A DNA stretch of 64,000 nucleotides, from the NCBI RefSeq assembly GCF_000224145.3, contig NC_020166.2:5171968-5235967 (forward strand), in the 5' to 3' direction. The notes under the pieces were generated by a model. That model saw only the letters and a list, made by a program, of their open reading frames with translations. It had not been told where the DNA came from and ran no database searches. This DNA comes from Ciona intestinalis. Its lineage: Eukaryota > Chordata > Ascidiacea > Phlebobranchia > Cionidae. The position numbers were made by a program, and so were the translations under genes. How positions within the stretch are numbered: position 1 is the first letter of the stretch; each line of letters starts with the position of its first letter. Below, piece by piece: positions 27,461-41,200 of the stretch.

Positions 27461-27907
27461 AGCAATTGTTGTCAATTGTTTTTACTAAACTACAAAAACG
27501 CCCAAAACAGCAGCAGAGTCCAGCTTCGATTCCAAGTTCTCTAGACTATATAGACAGACGCGCGCCACTGTACAGCGGCACCGTATATTTCTCTTACTTT
27601 CGCGCGCCTGATGCTTTGGCGATACCTCCCGGCTGCGTTCGGGGTCGGTGCGGTTCGGTGGAGAGTTGCGGCTGCATTCAATATCGATGTTGAAAAAGAA
27701 AGGCGACTGTCTGGTTGTAGATGATGGAGTGCCTGAACCACAACTGCTCTTTTGATCTAAATATATATTGGGATGTGGTTAATGAAGTTTTATTTTATTT
27801 TCTCGTTCCATCTGGTAGTAAACCAACAATATTGACATACTTTTATAGTTGCAGCTCGCTCCTCTAAAAGAGTGTTATTAAAACCACTATCAGGTTACAT
27901 GAAATAT

Positions 27908-28402
27908 ATAGTATAGAGTGGGGGAAGATGGCACAAGGACGTACTGCCCAATATTTCCAAACTCAAAATATATGACGGTTTTGGTTAGATATCACGAATT
28001 AGTACTATCATTCCTTTATTAATTGACAACAATTGAAAAACAAGTTAAAACACACGAGGATTTATTTAGAGATAATAATCGATTCGCACAACACGTGAAA
28101 TTTTACCAGTTCGAAAACACAATGAATGAGACGGGACAGTTTAAAATCCTTGTTAACTTATATTAGTAAATGATTTTATTATTCGGGATACACGTCAATA
28201 ACGCAAAATAATACTATACACGCTTTGAAAATCAAGTTTAAACATTCTTTGAGAGTGGTGTCGGGGGTTTAATATGATTCTGCGGGCATTTAAATTAAAC
28301 GTCATTTAAATTCAACGTTGTTATTTTTTAACTGGTATACTGTAACATTTTTTTGGGTACTGATAAAAAGGCGTCGTACGCCGATTCCCGTCTTCCCCCA
28401 CC
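27908..28402. repeat. Enlarged MITE-like element
   Basis: The left end TATAGAGTGGGGGAAGATGG and right end CGTCTTCCCCCACCCTAATA match the family, but the interior is about 450 bp of unrelated AT-rich sequence. It may be one element with a different core or two half copies. A second right end (ATCCCATCTCGCCCCCTTTT) follows at 28420. Confidence 0.5.
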
Positions 28403-28833
28403 CTAATAAAGGTTCTTTCGATATCCCATCTCGCCCCCTTTTCTATACCAACATTAGGTAATTATGTTGCATTGTGTCACACATTCATGCATGCATCGCA
28501 CTTGTGTGTCACATCAGACTTGACTTCTGGTGTACCGAAGTCGTTATATGTATTGGGCGTCACATGTATTGAAAAGTCGATACACTCATTTAAATATAAC
28601 CGTAGAGCGCATAAACGTTGAGCTGTAAATATTTTTGTCTGTGCTTTGAATACAGGTTACTGTTAGCACCGGCAATATTCTTCTGTTAATATTGATCATG
28701 TTGGTTATTTCTTTATAAAACCCACTCGCTTTAGTGACACAGTCTATACTTCCTGGTACTTTCATCTGCATGTAGCGCTTTCTTGACAATGCAATACTTA
28801 TACACATCCAACATTTTACGACCTTTTAAATGT

Positions 28834-29033
28834 ATAGTAGGGTGGGGGAAAGACGGGACACTTTAAGAACATAATATCCAAATATCCTGATCGTGTTTTT
28901 ACGAGATAGCAACGCTCTGTGGAAGTTATGAGGACACAGTTTTATAATTCTTTAAATGTTCTTTTTTACTACCAAGTTGCACGAGAAAATAGAATGAAAA
29001 GATGTCCCATCTCCCCCCCCCCGTACTATAATG
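28834..29033. repeat. MITE-like short repeat, clean full-length copy
   Basis: It runs from GTAGGGTGGGGGAAAGACGG to GATGTCCCATCTCCCCCCCC, about 195 bp, with all internal segments: ATAATATCCAAATATCCTGA, GTTATGAGGACACAGTTTTA and GAGAAAATAGAATGAAAAG. Confidence 0.8.
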
Positions 29034-29997
29034 TGCATCTTCTTTTACTTATTAGTTAAATACTGTTGAACCGAATACAGAAGACTGTATACCAATAAAG
29101 TTCACATAGTGCATGTTCTTAGAAAAACGGTACAGTGTACAATTTATATCATTTTTAGTTAAAAAAAAAATCATTTCTTTTTTCTTACCTGGACTGGGTG
29201 TTAATGATTGCCAGTATTGTCGCAATTCATTAAAATTCTCTCTTGAACTTTGTCGTATGACAAGAATCTTTTCCGGCCGATTTGCTCTTTGCATTTTTAA
29301 CAGATTTTGTTAAACAGTTTGATATTAACCGCTTTGCGTTTAAAACATTAAATTCCACCCACGTGTAAACTGTCTATACCACTATAATCTAGGATTCATC
29401 TGAAAATGTACACCTGTTTATTTCGAATATGTCATGTACTGATGGAATAAAATTACTCAGCCGATGTTATATCTATATACGTACGTTTTAACAAGGTAGG
29501 ATCCATGTTATGGTTTGTTGACATAGACGTGCGTTTAGGGAAGCAAAGCCTTATATTTGTTATGACACGGATGAAATTTAAAACAACTACTTTTAATATG
29601 GAAGTATTTACACGAATGCCGGTTAAGCATTACCGTTTTGCGCTGTTACTACCGTAAGAAGCAACTCGGCAATACGTGTGTATGCTGAATAGTACAAAAC
29701 TAGAAACAGGAAATTGTGGTCTAACTCATTGTTGTTCTATAATTAATCTGGAGTTAGTCATAGCAAGTAACGTTCTTTGTAGTGCTTGCTAGCATTTTCA
29801 ATCATGTTTCATACTAACTATCATTGTAGTACAGTTTAAGTAAAATAGTTTATGAGTGCAAATATGAAATTTTTGGTGATTTCTAATTGCGATATGATGA
29901 ATTAAATGCAATGCTATGTTACTTTAAAATATTACAAACATATCGTGTTTATGATCATTTGTATCAGTCCCGTAGTATTTATGTCAACATGCTGCAT

Positions 29998-30178
29998 ATG
30001 GTGGGCAAGATAGGACACCTTTTCATTTGATTTTCCCGTCCCATTTGGTAGTAAACAACGAATTATGAAACCATATCCTTACATCATCCACAGACCGTTG
30101 TTAATTATTTAAAATGCAATCAGGATATTTAGATAATATGTAATAAAGGTGTCCCATATTCCCCCACCGTACTATATA
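29998..30178. repeat. MITE-like short repeat, reverse orientation
   Basis: The left end is ATGGTGGGCAAGATAGGACA and the right end is GTCCCATATTCCCCCACCGT. The interior TAGTAAACAACGAATTATGA is the reverse of the copy at 28834. Confidence 0.75.
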
Positions 30179-31137
30179 TATCAAACTGTTTCCAGTGTCT
30201 GACAATAACCTGCATAAAACTGCTAACTGTAACATATAACTGTAAAACGCTTCCCTTTTTGTGTTACGATAAAACACACAAAAATAAAAAACTCATTTCA
30301 GTACACACTGGAATACCTCAAAAACAAACTGAATCACACAAACAACGTATAGTCTAGTATAAACATGACGTATCCCCACATACTATTCTCCATACTATAT
30401 GTTGCTAGGAATCTACATGGCCTGCAATTAACTCTTTCTCAATGAGAAACGTTTGCTCTATCAACATGAGTTACCCACCGCTTCTCTGCTGTCACCCACG
30501 GAAAGAATGACGTAACCTGAAGCTAGAAGCCATTTGTGGCTAAAGCGTAATCAATCGGCGTCCCACGCTTTATTGCGCGCACATCAATTACAATTATCTT
30601 TTATTTATACACTACAGAACTCGCCCACAAATGAACGAATTCAACCAGCTCATCCATGGCCTATAACTATGTTTTTGTACAAGAAACCGAGTGCCCGATA
30701 TATACAATGTAAAGATATCTCCACACAATAAAGACTCTGCGACTATAAACATACGCTAAATAATTGAGCAGTGTTGAGACGATACCCGCACCGATATGTG
30801 TCTGAATGCGCAACTCAGGTTTGTAATCAGTTTTTACTCGTTGGTATATGCATTAAATTTAAATTTTTTCTCTTGAGAGAGTTTGTTACACGAAGAATGC
30901 TAGTATGCGGTTGTATTTAACTCACAAACACAGTGATTGTTAAATAAATACACAGTTTATAACTATATATGTTGCCATGCGAATATATAATTATTTTAAC
31001 TGAATGATACCAAACCTGGTATACATCCCATACGACTATATGCAGATACTCTGATATAAATAGACTAAATATTTTTTATAGTCGTAATTAGGACTTAATG
31101 TTAGTGAGCACGTGTTTAAAAATCAATCACAATATTA

Positions 31138-31252
31138 TAGTATGGAATGGGGTAAGAGAAGACACATTTTTTTCTTTTGGTATATATATATATATAACCG
31201 TAGCCCGCGATACCATAGGTACTATAACGGTGTCCCTTACCCCACAATCGTA
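31138..31252. repeat. MITE-like ends around a (TA)n core
   Basis: The left end ATGGAATGGGGTAAGAGAAG and right end GGTGTCCCTTACCCCACAAT enclose only about 75 bp, including a TATATATATATATA run. Confidence 0.6.
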
Positions 31253-32218
31253 TGATATTGGGGAGATTCGATGTAAACTTCCAAACCTTCAGGTTGTTTT
31301 ATATAAAATGATTTTCGTGATCGAAAGACGGAGGACTAAACTTAGATTGTGATTTGTTACAGTGTCATTAAACGCTATGCGGCGTAACATAACCTGATGT
31401 CTTTACATCTGAAGTCGACATGATGTGACGCTGGGACATGATTTGTTGTGATCTTCAGATTCAGAGATTAATGCCCTAAGTACGTTAATTATAACGAAAT
31501 GACCGAAAGTCATTTTCCTAATTATTAGCCGTACCACTTACGATCTCAAAAGGTTTGCACAATTGTTTACTAACAATAGATTTGCATTTAGAATGAAAGG
31601 TGAATTATATATAAATAAACGCTGAGTAATTAAGAAACACGCACCAAAGAAGTATCAAAATGTAAGGAAGATATTACCAGAAAACCCATGCGTATTACTC
31701 AATATATTGTACTATATTACATAATGATATATGTTATTAAGCAACAAAACCAATCTGTTTGAATAACTGTGATATATGTGCACCATGGCCTACTCAATGT
31801 AATGAGTAGGCCACGGTTCACCCAAACAAGCATTCAGTGGAAGAGTCTTTTTTTCACGCAGAGCAGCAGCAAGCCACACTGCTAACAAGGGAAGTCGGTG
31901 GCAATTAACCTAATTAAGTTGTTTAAATATCAGATTTCGGACCTTACAAGAGCAGGTCTGACACAACTATTGCAACACGTTTAGCGATTCTATTGTTTCA
32001 ACGGTCTACTCAGGAAGTTTATTTCCTCCCCCCTGCGGGCAGGCGCCGTTCGGTTGCAGGGAAAGGTGTAAGTTAGAGTATCGTTGTTCAAATTGGCGGG
32101 AACAGCAGCACAATTTGGTTTACAGAACATTTTTTTATTGCTAAGCAAGGAATTAATTGTCAGTGCAGTAAAAAGTATTTAAATACAAGAATATTAAACT
32201 TGATGTGGAAAAAAGAAT

Positions 32219-32264
32219 ATGTTTTACGCCCTGGAAAAATGTTGGCTGTTTTGGTTGATATCGG
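32219..32264 (+). CDS. Signal-peptide exon of the EGF/lyase gene
   Basis: ATG at 32219-32221 opens 15 codons rich in Leu/Trp/Phe and ends TCGG|GTGAGC. Joined to the acceptor at 32970 it continues VSVFIHKSWCSP, making a plausible cleavable signal peptide of about 20-25 residues. It was found by matching phase and hydrophobicity, so the exact start is inferred. Confidence 0.6.
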
Positions 32265-35200
32265 GTGAGCATTGACATTGTGTTCGATATATTGAGTTTA
32301 CGAACACGCTATCAATTCAATTAACTTAGATAGTATCGTGGGATCAGTTGAGTTCAGATGTAAGATATGCACGTATATTTGGAGTAATATAGTACTGTGG
32401 GGTAAAATGGGTTATACCGTTAACAACTAAAACTCATATTTCCCATGTTTTGTACATTTAACAACGTTCTTAGAGTGGTTAGAATACAATTATATAGTTT
32501 TAAACATATTCTTTGTATGTACGAGAAAGAGAATAAACGCCTGTATCATCTTACCCTACCTTACTAAAATTAAACGTTTAAATTAAACGCAACTTTTTAA
32601 TTACTGTAAGTAAAGCAGCATGCAAGGCTCGATGGCGCCTGTGATTTGGATATGAGTTGGCCCATTAAACCAGGCTTTGGTAACGTGCTATAATGATACA
32701 ATAATATCTGTAAATATATTGTCTTTGTTGAATAAACATTATTTCACTTTTCCTACCATGACCAATATAGTTCCGTGAGGTAAGATGGGACATTGTTAGC
32801 ACCCAAATCCCACATTTTCTGATCGTTGTTTCTAACAATTACCTTTTACACTCGCGGGTTATGGTTTCTATAAATTTGCTTGTTTACTAATAAATGAGAC
32901 GAGTAACGAATTAAACATGCCCCATCTTACCCCACTTTATATCAAGACGATCATTGTTTTTATAAACAGTTTCGGTCTTTATACACAAGAGTTGGTGCTC
33001 ACCCACACTCATATCATTACACCATGTACCCGAACAAAGTGTTGAATGCGTGCATGGAAAATATGACGAACTTGAACGATGTGTTTGTAACTCTGAATGG
33101 ACAGGAGAAAACTGTGACGTCGGTAAATTAAGAATATATTGTATCATAAATTACTTAAACTGGTTTATATTTGCATCGCTGTATGGTTTGTGGGATGAAT
33201 ATTGTATACAGTGTTTAAATATAGATATGTTAATTAATGTGTAATAGGATTTTTTAATTTTTTAGAACTTACATCCTTTGACAACTTTGTGTTTGCTGAT
33301 GTGAGAAAGCCTACGACAACGACAGATGGCTACAACTTATTTGATGTTGCCGATATCAATGATCTAAACGCAGAGATTGTAAACTTGGTTGTAAATTTTG
33401 ACAGCTGGAATAGTTTTAACGACCAAAGAAAAATGTCAAAAGATGTTTTAGACGAAAATCAGAATGATTTTGATGTGCAGCCTTCGGTCAACGAGGGATC
33501 AAGTTCGGGGTTTGGCAACTCTGGCAGTGGTTTTGGTAACGAGGATGTTAGAAAGAACAAGGACACGTTAATAACATCAATAAATAATAAAGGAAGGACG
33601 AGTTTTGTTCGATCTGAAACAAATAAATCTTTAGTCGAGCAACCTGTTCAACAAACCAGCAGTCAATGGATCAATTACGAATCTTCTTCTTCTGGATCTG
33701 GAAGCGAAACTTTGGAACCAGAAATATACGACGAAGGTGGCTTGAGTAGGTAATCGTTTCGTTTTTTATTTACCAATAATTTTTTCATATCGACTATTAA
33801 CTGGCACGTATCTTAGTTCGAGTGGTCCCCATTCTGTTGCATAGGGCCCATCACGGATGATTAGACTATAGACATTTTGTTGGTGATTTGATAATGCAAA
33901 CCAAATTATCAGCATCAGATAGTTATCTACTTGCCACTAAAGTTATTACATGCGAATGAGCGGATTTATAGGTGTGACAATGCTTATGGTTTATTTGTGT
34001 ATACATAGAGGTTTGTTAACAAACAGGGAAAGTCCCCGCGTAGAAAAGAGCTTAAAAGTAAAGAACAGAGATGAAATAAAACACTTTCCACCAGCATATT
34101 CTGCTATGTACCGGAGGATTTTTGACGAGTGCCTATTTAGCAAATATAAACAGATGTATGTAGCGATAAGAAAATTATACCAAATGCTGTTAAATTACTG
34201 TTGATGTTTTGCAGTATAGCTGACGTGGTAAACAAATCAAAAGTTCTTGTATGAACCTAATCGATAAACTGTGTTCACCCTTATTGATTTGTGTTTTTCT
34301 TATATGTCGTGTTTTACCAGTGGATTGTGGAAATGGAACTGTGAAGAAAATATTTCAGCACTGTGCATGTGAACCAAACTTCACAGGACAATTTTGTGAA
34401 ATCGGTAAGACAGAACTAATCAGAAAATTTATAAAACGTTTTTAAAAAATGGGACTATACAAAGAAGGCGGAAAACTTTTTCCGCTAGGTGTCGGTAATA
34501 ATTTAAATTAAAAAATACGGAAAAACGAACAAAACAGCACTACAAAGTGTTAATAAGTGTAAAACAAATTAATTAAATAATAAAAATACCTTTCTAAATA
34601 CATAAAACACTAGTAAGAACATATTTCCCACATTAGGTCGCACAGTGGAATACTTTTTTATATTTTTTTCAAGTTTTTTTTGTTTGACGAGTTTGGGGTT
34701 AGGAGTTGGGTTATGGGTTATGGGTTATGGGTTATGGGTTATGGGTTATGGGTTATGGGTTATGGGTTATGGGTTATGGGTTATGGGTTATGGGTTATGG
34801 GTTATGGGTTATGGGTTAGGGGTTAGGGGTTTGTATCTTATGTGTATAAACCGTGAAACTAACTGCTCCCCATAGAATAGAGAAACGAATTTGTCATCGC
34901 CTCCTAGCGGAAAAATTTTTCCGTATTCTCTGTATAGCTCCATGTGTTTTTAAAGGTAGTGCAGTTGGTTAGTGTAAATGCCAATACCCTAACCCAGTGG
35001 TTATGGGTTCAAGGCTCGTTGATGCTACCATTGTGGCAGTGTATCTGTGTATGTGTCCTTGGGCAGGACACCTAAATGCAATTGCTCTATTCTTCTAGAG
35101 ATGTTCACATTATCAGCTATACATAAATTTATGACAGCAAAATGATTTTAATTATTTATGCCCTGTTAGTGGTAAACTACTTTTATACATCTTATAATTT

Positions 35201-38200
35201 TGTTGCTTTAATCTGGTTTTCAGATTTGCTTGAGAGCTCTGGAGAGTCTTCAACATTCAACTTGGATTATTCAGGCTCTGGTGTGAGTGAGAAAATATGT
35301 TATCATGGTGTTCCCGTGTTCATAAAACACTGTGAGTGTCATTTTGGGTTCGAAGGAGTCAGTTGTCAACTCAGAAAATACTTAGGTATTTATAAGATTG
35401 AAAAGTTTTTTTGGGGGGCAGAGAATGTATTATTGTACAATGTTTGGTGTTTTTTTTTAGTCTGAAACAAAACAGCTTCTGAAAAAAACTCTAATTTGTT
35501 AAGGTTTAATATGGCAGTATTGATTACAAACTACACGCGCGAGGTTTTTTAAATTTTTTTTTTAGTCTGCCAAATTCCTTAATTTTGCCGGGCATTTTTG
35601 TCCAAACTTGAGTATATAGATCACTTTTAATTTATTTATGTATGGATAGAGCATAGAGGGAATGCAATGTATTATCTTTGCAACATTTGAAATTTTTTTT
35701 TTTGTTTTCTATGTGCTCATTGACCGTATAGATTCAAGCTGCCTAAAGAAATCTGTATATATCTGAAATAAACCTTTTGAATATACTTAACTAATTTGGT
35801 ACAAGTAGTGTAGTTTAATTATATCATTGAAGGTTCAGGAGATTGGAATATTTTATTTAATACTCAACAAGAGATACCAGATGCTAATACCACAAGTAAT
35901 CCAAGTAAGTACGGCTGTTTAAAATACCCCAATACAAAGTGTTTTTTCCCAAGGACACAGTCGCCTACAATGGTAGCAGTGACAAGCCATTAAACCCAGA
36001 AACTCTGGAGTAAAGGCACATTAAGCAGTTTATCACAGTACCCAATGTCTATTAAATGTCCTTTCCAAGAACACACTCTCAAGTTTGTAGCAACAACAAA
36101 ATGCCAAAGAGTGAATTAATTTAAAGTACAAGATTTTAAATTTAATTGAAGTGTTTTACATGTTTAGGTGAAGACATTTTATGGAATGCGAGTAATTTCG
36201 ACAATCTTACTTGGACCCGTGTCACAAATTATCTTAATCCAAACAACAAACTTGCTAAATCAAGTGAGTTACACAATTACATACTTTTCTAAATGTTTGT
36301 GTTAGAACCATGTAGGTTTTTACTGATTTTTGTACAATAGTATTAATATCCTATGTTTTATGGTACATTAATAGTTTTTACTTTAAACCAATTCTTTCCA
36401 ATTTTTTTTTAACTTGTGGCCTACTTTAACCAACAATGTATAAAAGAAGTTAAAAAATCAAATTATATACATAATGATAAAGAAATAGGATAAACAAATT
36501 AATAAATTATTTTTTGTATCTAATTAACGTAAATAAGCAGGCATTAAAAATAGAAATGCAGCACTTTTTGAAATGTACGCCAACAGCAGTGGCAAAGCTC
36601 GGTTATAAACAGAATATATATCCCGTTGTTATTACTTATGTGCTGATAAACATAAATTTAAGTAAGCACTTTACAGAGCATATTTTTGGGCGGAAATTTG
36701 TTGTGATTTCCACTGGAATTAAGAAAACAAAGACAGTTTTAGATTATTCTCCTTCTCCAAGTGAAGATGAACCAAATATTTATAGGTTGGTATTAATACA
36801 TTGTGCTAAAATAGTCTTACATGACTGTCCACCTAGGCAAGCTATAAGTAATCCAGTTTATAACTTAATCCAAGATAATATACAGTATTACAGTGTCAAA
36901 TCTAGTATGTACTAGTTATCGATGTGTATGTTACAAACGTTTTTCGTTACATTCATACACCATATCATATACACTTCACTTCATTTTCTATTTAAAGTCT
37001 TGAGCTGCCAACAAAAGAATTTCATTCTTTCTAATATTGTGCTCCTCGATTTATTTATAATAGATTCTCTTTTGTGCCAAAAAAGAGTGGTGGAAAATCT
37101 CGGTTAGAACTTAACACATGCTTTGTAAAGAAGAGAGATGCTTCTCGATTATTTGGAACTGATGATATTGATGATAATATTAGTAAGTTATTTACATTGT
37201 GGTATTCCTTTATTCGTTACTGAATTATTGAAACGAATTGTTAGCTCTAATATACAGGTAATCAGAACTAAGTTATGTATAAATGTGTTGTGTTAATTAT
37301 CTGAATGTGTACTATTATTCAACTAAACCAGTGGTTTCTAAGGTCGGCACCGAACCCTGGGGGCATTTGCAACCATGAAGGGGACGCTGAGAGTAAATCA
37401 AGGCAGTTTTTAAATATGCTTATCGGGGTGTGGGTGTTTTAGACGAAAAAGCAGTAATTTGTGACCAACAATCTTTTTTTCTGCCATGCGTGGGCATATA
37501 TGCCTTCTTTACATTTGCCATAGGAGTATGGTAAATGTTATAGGAGTATTTATTAAAGTTGAACCTTAAGTTGTGACGAATGAAAAATAACTTTGAGTTT
37601 TATTTTTTTGTCCAGGAGGAGTTTGATACTATGTTCATTGCCAGGCGGTGCTATTAAAAAATAATTTGGGAAATAATAAATTAAATAGTTTTTAACCGAA
37701 TTTTAAAGTTTTTATGAAAATCCTAACAAATTTTAGTATTTAATTTTCCATACACAAACAGGGAGTTGGATCATGAGCCAACTGTGACCTAAACATCATG
37801 CTTCGCTCTAGAAACTCTCCTATATATCACAGAGTAGATACTTTAAATTGAAATGAAATGTTTTATACGTTTTACCTCATTTACTTTAATGATTACAGTG
37901 TCACAACTAATCACACACTGCCCAATCACCAAGAGACCAACCACTGCCCTGCATACTTATGCTTATGATCTGTATCTGCCACGTGAAGATTTTCCTGAAC
38001 AAGGACAGTATATATTAACACAATGGCATGGCTCTCCAAATCCTAATATACTTAAGGATGAATATGGTTGTGTGGCGCAAATCAGCTCATTTGACAAAGC
38101 GAGATTGTGCAGAGCTGGGTCATGCTCACAAGGTAAAACTTCAACAATTACTCGATCCTTTTGATTTTAAGTTAAAATGTATAGGGTGACAATAATTGAG

Positions 38201-41200
38201 ACAAAGCACTTCGAAGTATTTTTGTACTTTTTTTTCAACGAAAATCTATATGCTACTCTTCATAGCAAAACATACAAATTGTAACATTTTTATTCAACAT
38301 AAGTGATTAGCTTGCCTGTGTCTAGCCTTTCAGGTTCTCCGCTTAACACTGCTACCATCGTGCGCCTTCGTTAACCTCCATCTCGATTGTCCAGTCAGCC
38401 ATACATTATTAAAAATAAAAACATTCAAATTTGAACTGTATATATTTATTATGACCTGTCATTTTTAAACTGTTTTTATTAACCAATCACAAACTTTTGC
38501 TTTTTCTCACGACAGGCGAGATATTTGACAAGGATGGCTTACATATAGGACTGTTGTATCAACAAGGGGGTTACCCACCATTAGCACTCGAATATCAAAA
38601 TGGTTGGTTTATTGTAAGTGCTCGCTCGGACGAACACAGCATGGCCGGGAAAGTTGGATGTTCTGTTGGCCAGAAAGTACCTCCACACTTCCACTGTCCT
38701 AAACATGACCGTCAACAGGTTGAGATTTTGAATTGATTTGCGTGTTTGTTTTCTATTTACTTAAAATAGTACCATTTCTCTCACTATCTGGTTTAATTTG
38801 CAAATAATTTTGCTCTGAAGCAACAAAGCATGCTGTAGTACGTGTATTAAATAAGCAAATATCAACTAAATAGATTTTCTTATTCACCCCCTATTGTTGC
38901 TATTGAGAAAATTTGGCTGTGCATGCAGAAAGTTGGGAAGCTGTAAAATATAAAGTTGTGTTAACTAACGTTAAGCTACCATGTCACATTTTTGTCATGT
39001 TTAGTTTAGTGAAATTCTAAGGATGCCAGCTCAAGAATTTCCATTCAATACTTGGGCAAGGTTTGAGTGGAAAATAAAGTGGAGTGAATATGATGTGGTG
39101 TATGAACGTAACAGAACAAGTTAGTAGTTTGTTGATTATTAATTTGTGCTTTGAATTTGAATATAAGAGTAATAAATATTTACAAACCTAACATACCAGT
39201 AAAATTTCCCACACCAGGAACCCGTTAGTAACACAGTAATGGCCCTTTAAAATGTGGTTATTTCACAAAGTCAGTGTAAACAAAAAAATAAATTTTCACA
39301 ACCCTATGGTTATTAATGGGTTGTCCAAACTATTAGCCCCACATAAAAAATTTACTCCTAAAAAATAATCACTCTCAAAGTAACATACTTTGTAACTCGT
39401 AAGTTGGCATGAGGTGTATGAACGTCTGTGTTATGACGACTGTCATTTTTCGATCTAGAGAGGATAAAGTAATTTACATTCATTCACATAGGCTGTTTCA
39501 ATTGGTAACACTAAATATGGCGAACTTTTTTTGATGTACAATGTTTACGTATAAACATTCTAAATTACGCCATAGTTTTTTGCCCTTTCGTTTGCAGATG
39601 TCTCTCTTGTTTCATAGACCTTGTTACAACGTATGTAACATCTTGGGTGATTGTTTTTTTTTACGGCTAACGTACAACCCATTAGTAACCACTGGATTGG
39701 AGCTATTGCCGTAAAGTATCTTGCCCAAAGACATCTGGGCTATAATGGTAGCAGCGGTGATCCTTAAATCCATAACCTTTGGGTAAAGTTACTAACGATT
39801 ATATCAATACAACTGCAATATGTAAGATTGTACCACACTTAAATACAGCTGTAGATGGAGATCCAGGTCATATGACATCACAAGCATGGATACGACTGTG
39901 GATCAATGGACGTAAGGTTATTGACTGGATTGGTGCTTGTGGTAGAAATGATGAAGGAAGGCTTCCATATTTTAAAATTGGTAAGCGTTCTTAGATTTTT
40001 GAAGGCCGTTTGATACTTTGTTATAGTTATGTAATATATTTCAATTTGACTTTTTTGTTTATAGACTTTTTTCACTATTTAGTGTGTTATGTGTTTAAAT
40101 TCATTCAAACCAATGTGTAAACCAAAGCCATATTTGTAACTTAAGTTAAGGTGAAAAATGTTTATTCACTTGCAATCTAATGCGAACCGGTGTGCCAATA
40201 CGCATTTAAATTTGCACAAAATATCCTGTCCATTATCATATACACAATAACCAGTGTGGGAAGACAAAGTAGTGGTAGGAAATTATCTTTAGCAAGTTAA
40301 CCACAAGATGTAAATACTGAAAGATTTTTTTCGGTGTAGTTTTACCTAAACATTCTAATAATTGGGAGTATTACATATTTCATTATTAACAATGCAGGTA
40401 TATACAATCCAACTGGTAGCAGCTTTCCACTTCGTATGTATGTCCGTGGTTATGAACACACTTACACACAACCTGATGCTAAAGTAGATGATAATGAAAA
40501 AGATATTTTAAGCAAATTAAAACTTGTTGATCATAAATTAAAAAAGGAAATAAGCAGAAACAGTAAGTTTAATTATCTATTTTTCTTTTTTATGGGCCAG
40601 CAATAGCAGTTAAGGCACTAATTTATTGTTGTATTTACTAGTTTATTGTAGTTAAGGCACTAATTTAAAAAGAAATTTAAAGATTTGGTAATTCTTCTGG
40701 TGTAAAATTATATTTTTGATCTTTTATATACCCACATAACCATTGAATTTGGTTTACACGGTGTACACACATAACCAATGAATCTTCTGCATTGTGTGGA
40801 TTCCAAGATTTCCAAGAATATAGACGCATAAAAACTATTTTCTTACTGCTATAGGTTTTTCCCTTCTACTTAACCCCCATAGTATGGGATTTGACCCATA
40901 GTATGGGACTTAACCCCCATAGTATGGGATTTGACCCATAGTATGGGACTTAACCCCCATAGTATTGGATATGGGATCGTTTAGGAAGAGATACTTAAAA
41001 TACCTACACGTTTATATTTTTCAGGTTTCATCAATGGAATGAGATTTATACATGTGGGTGGAGATGGCAGGTGCGTTCTGCGGGCAAAACTAAACCACGT
41101 CTCGCATATCACAAGGACAAAGTTTCGACAGTTAAAAGTTGACAAAAAAACTCAAAATCTGATCAAGAGTATGGTATATGCTATAGAAGTAAGTGTTACT

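Larger units (their letters stand above)
27461..32218. other. Intergenic region, repeats only
   Basis: I see no gene between the LIM gene start and the EGF/lyase gene start. The region contains several MITE-like copies, listed separately, and a (TA)n run at 31182-31196. Short open frames at 28586-28807, 29052-29313 and 30534-30731 have no splice or family support. Confidence 0.5.

Noticed and set aside
34708..34826. Chromosome end
   Set aside because: The heptamer differs from true telomere repeats and is embedded in an intron with coding exons on both sides.
34645..34875. 76-codon frame with repeating GLWVMGY
   Set aside because: Produced by the GGGTTAT array, not a gene.
36514..36915. 133-codon frame in the EGF/lyase gene
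   Set aside because: Only 36743-36785 is used as an exon (good sites and phase). The rest is intron read-through.
40871..40979. CRISPR-like direct repeats
   Set aside because: Contiguous 40-bp tandem units without spacers, in an animal genome.
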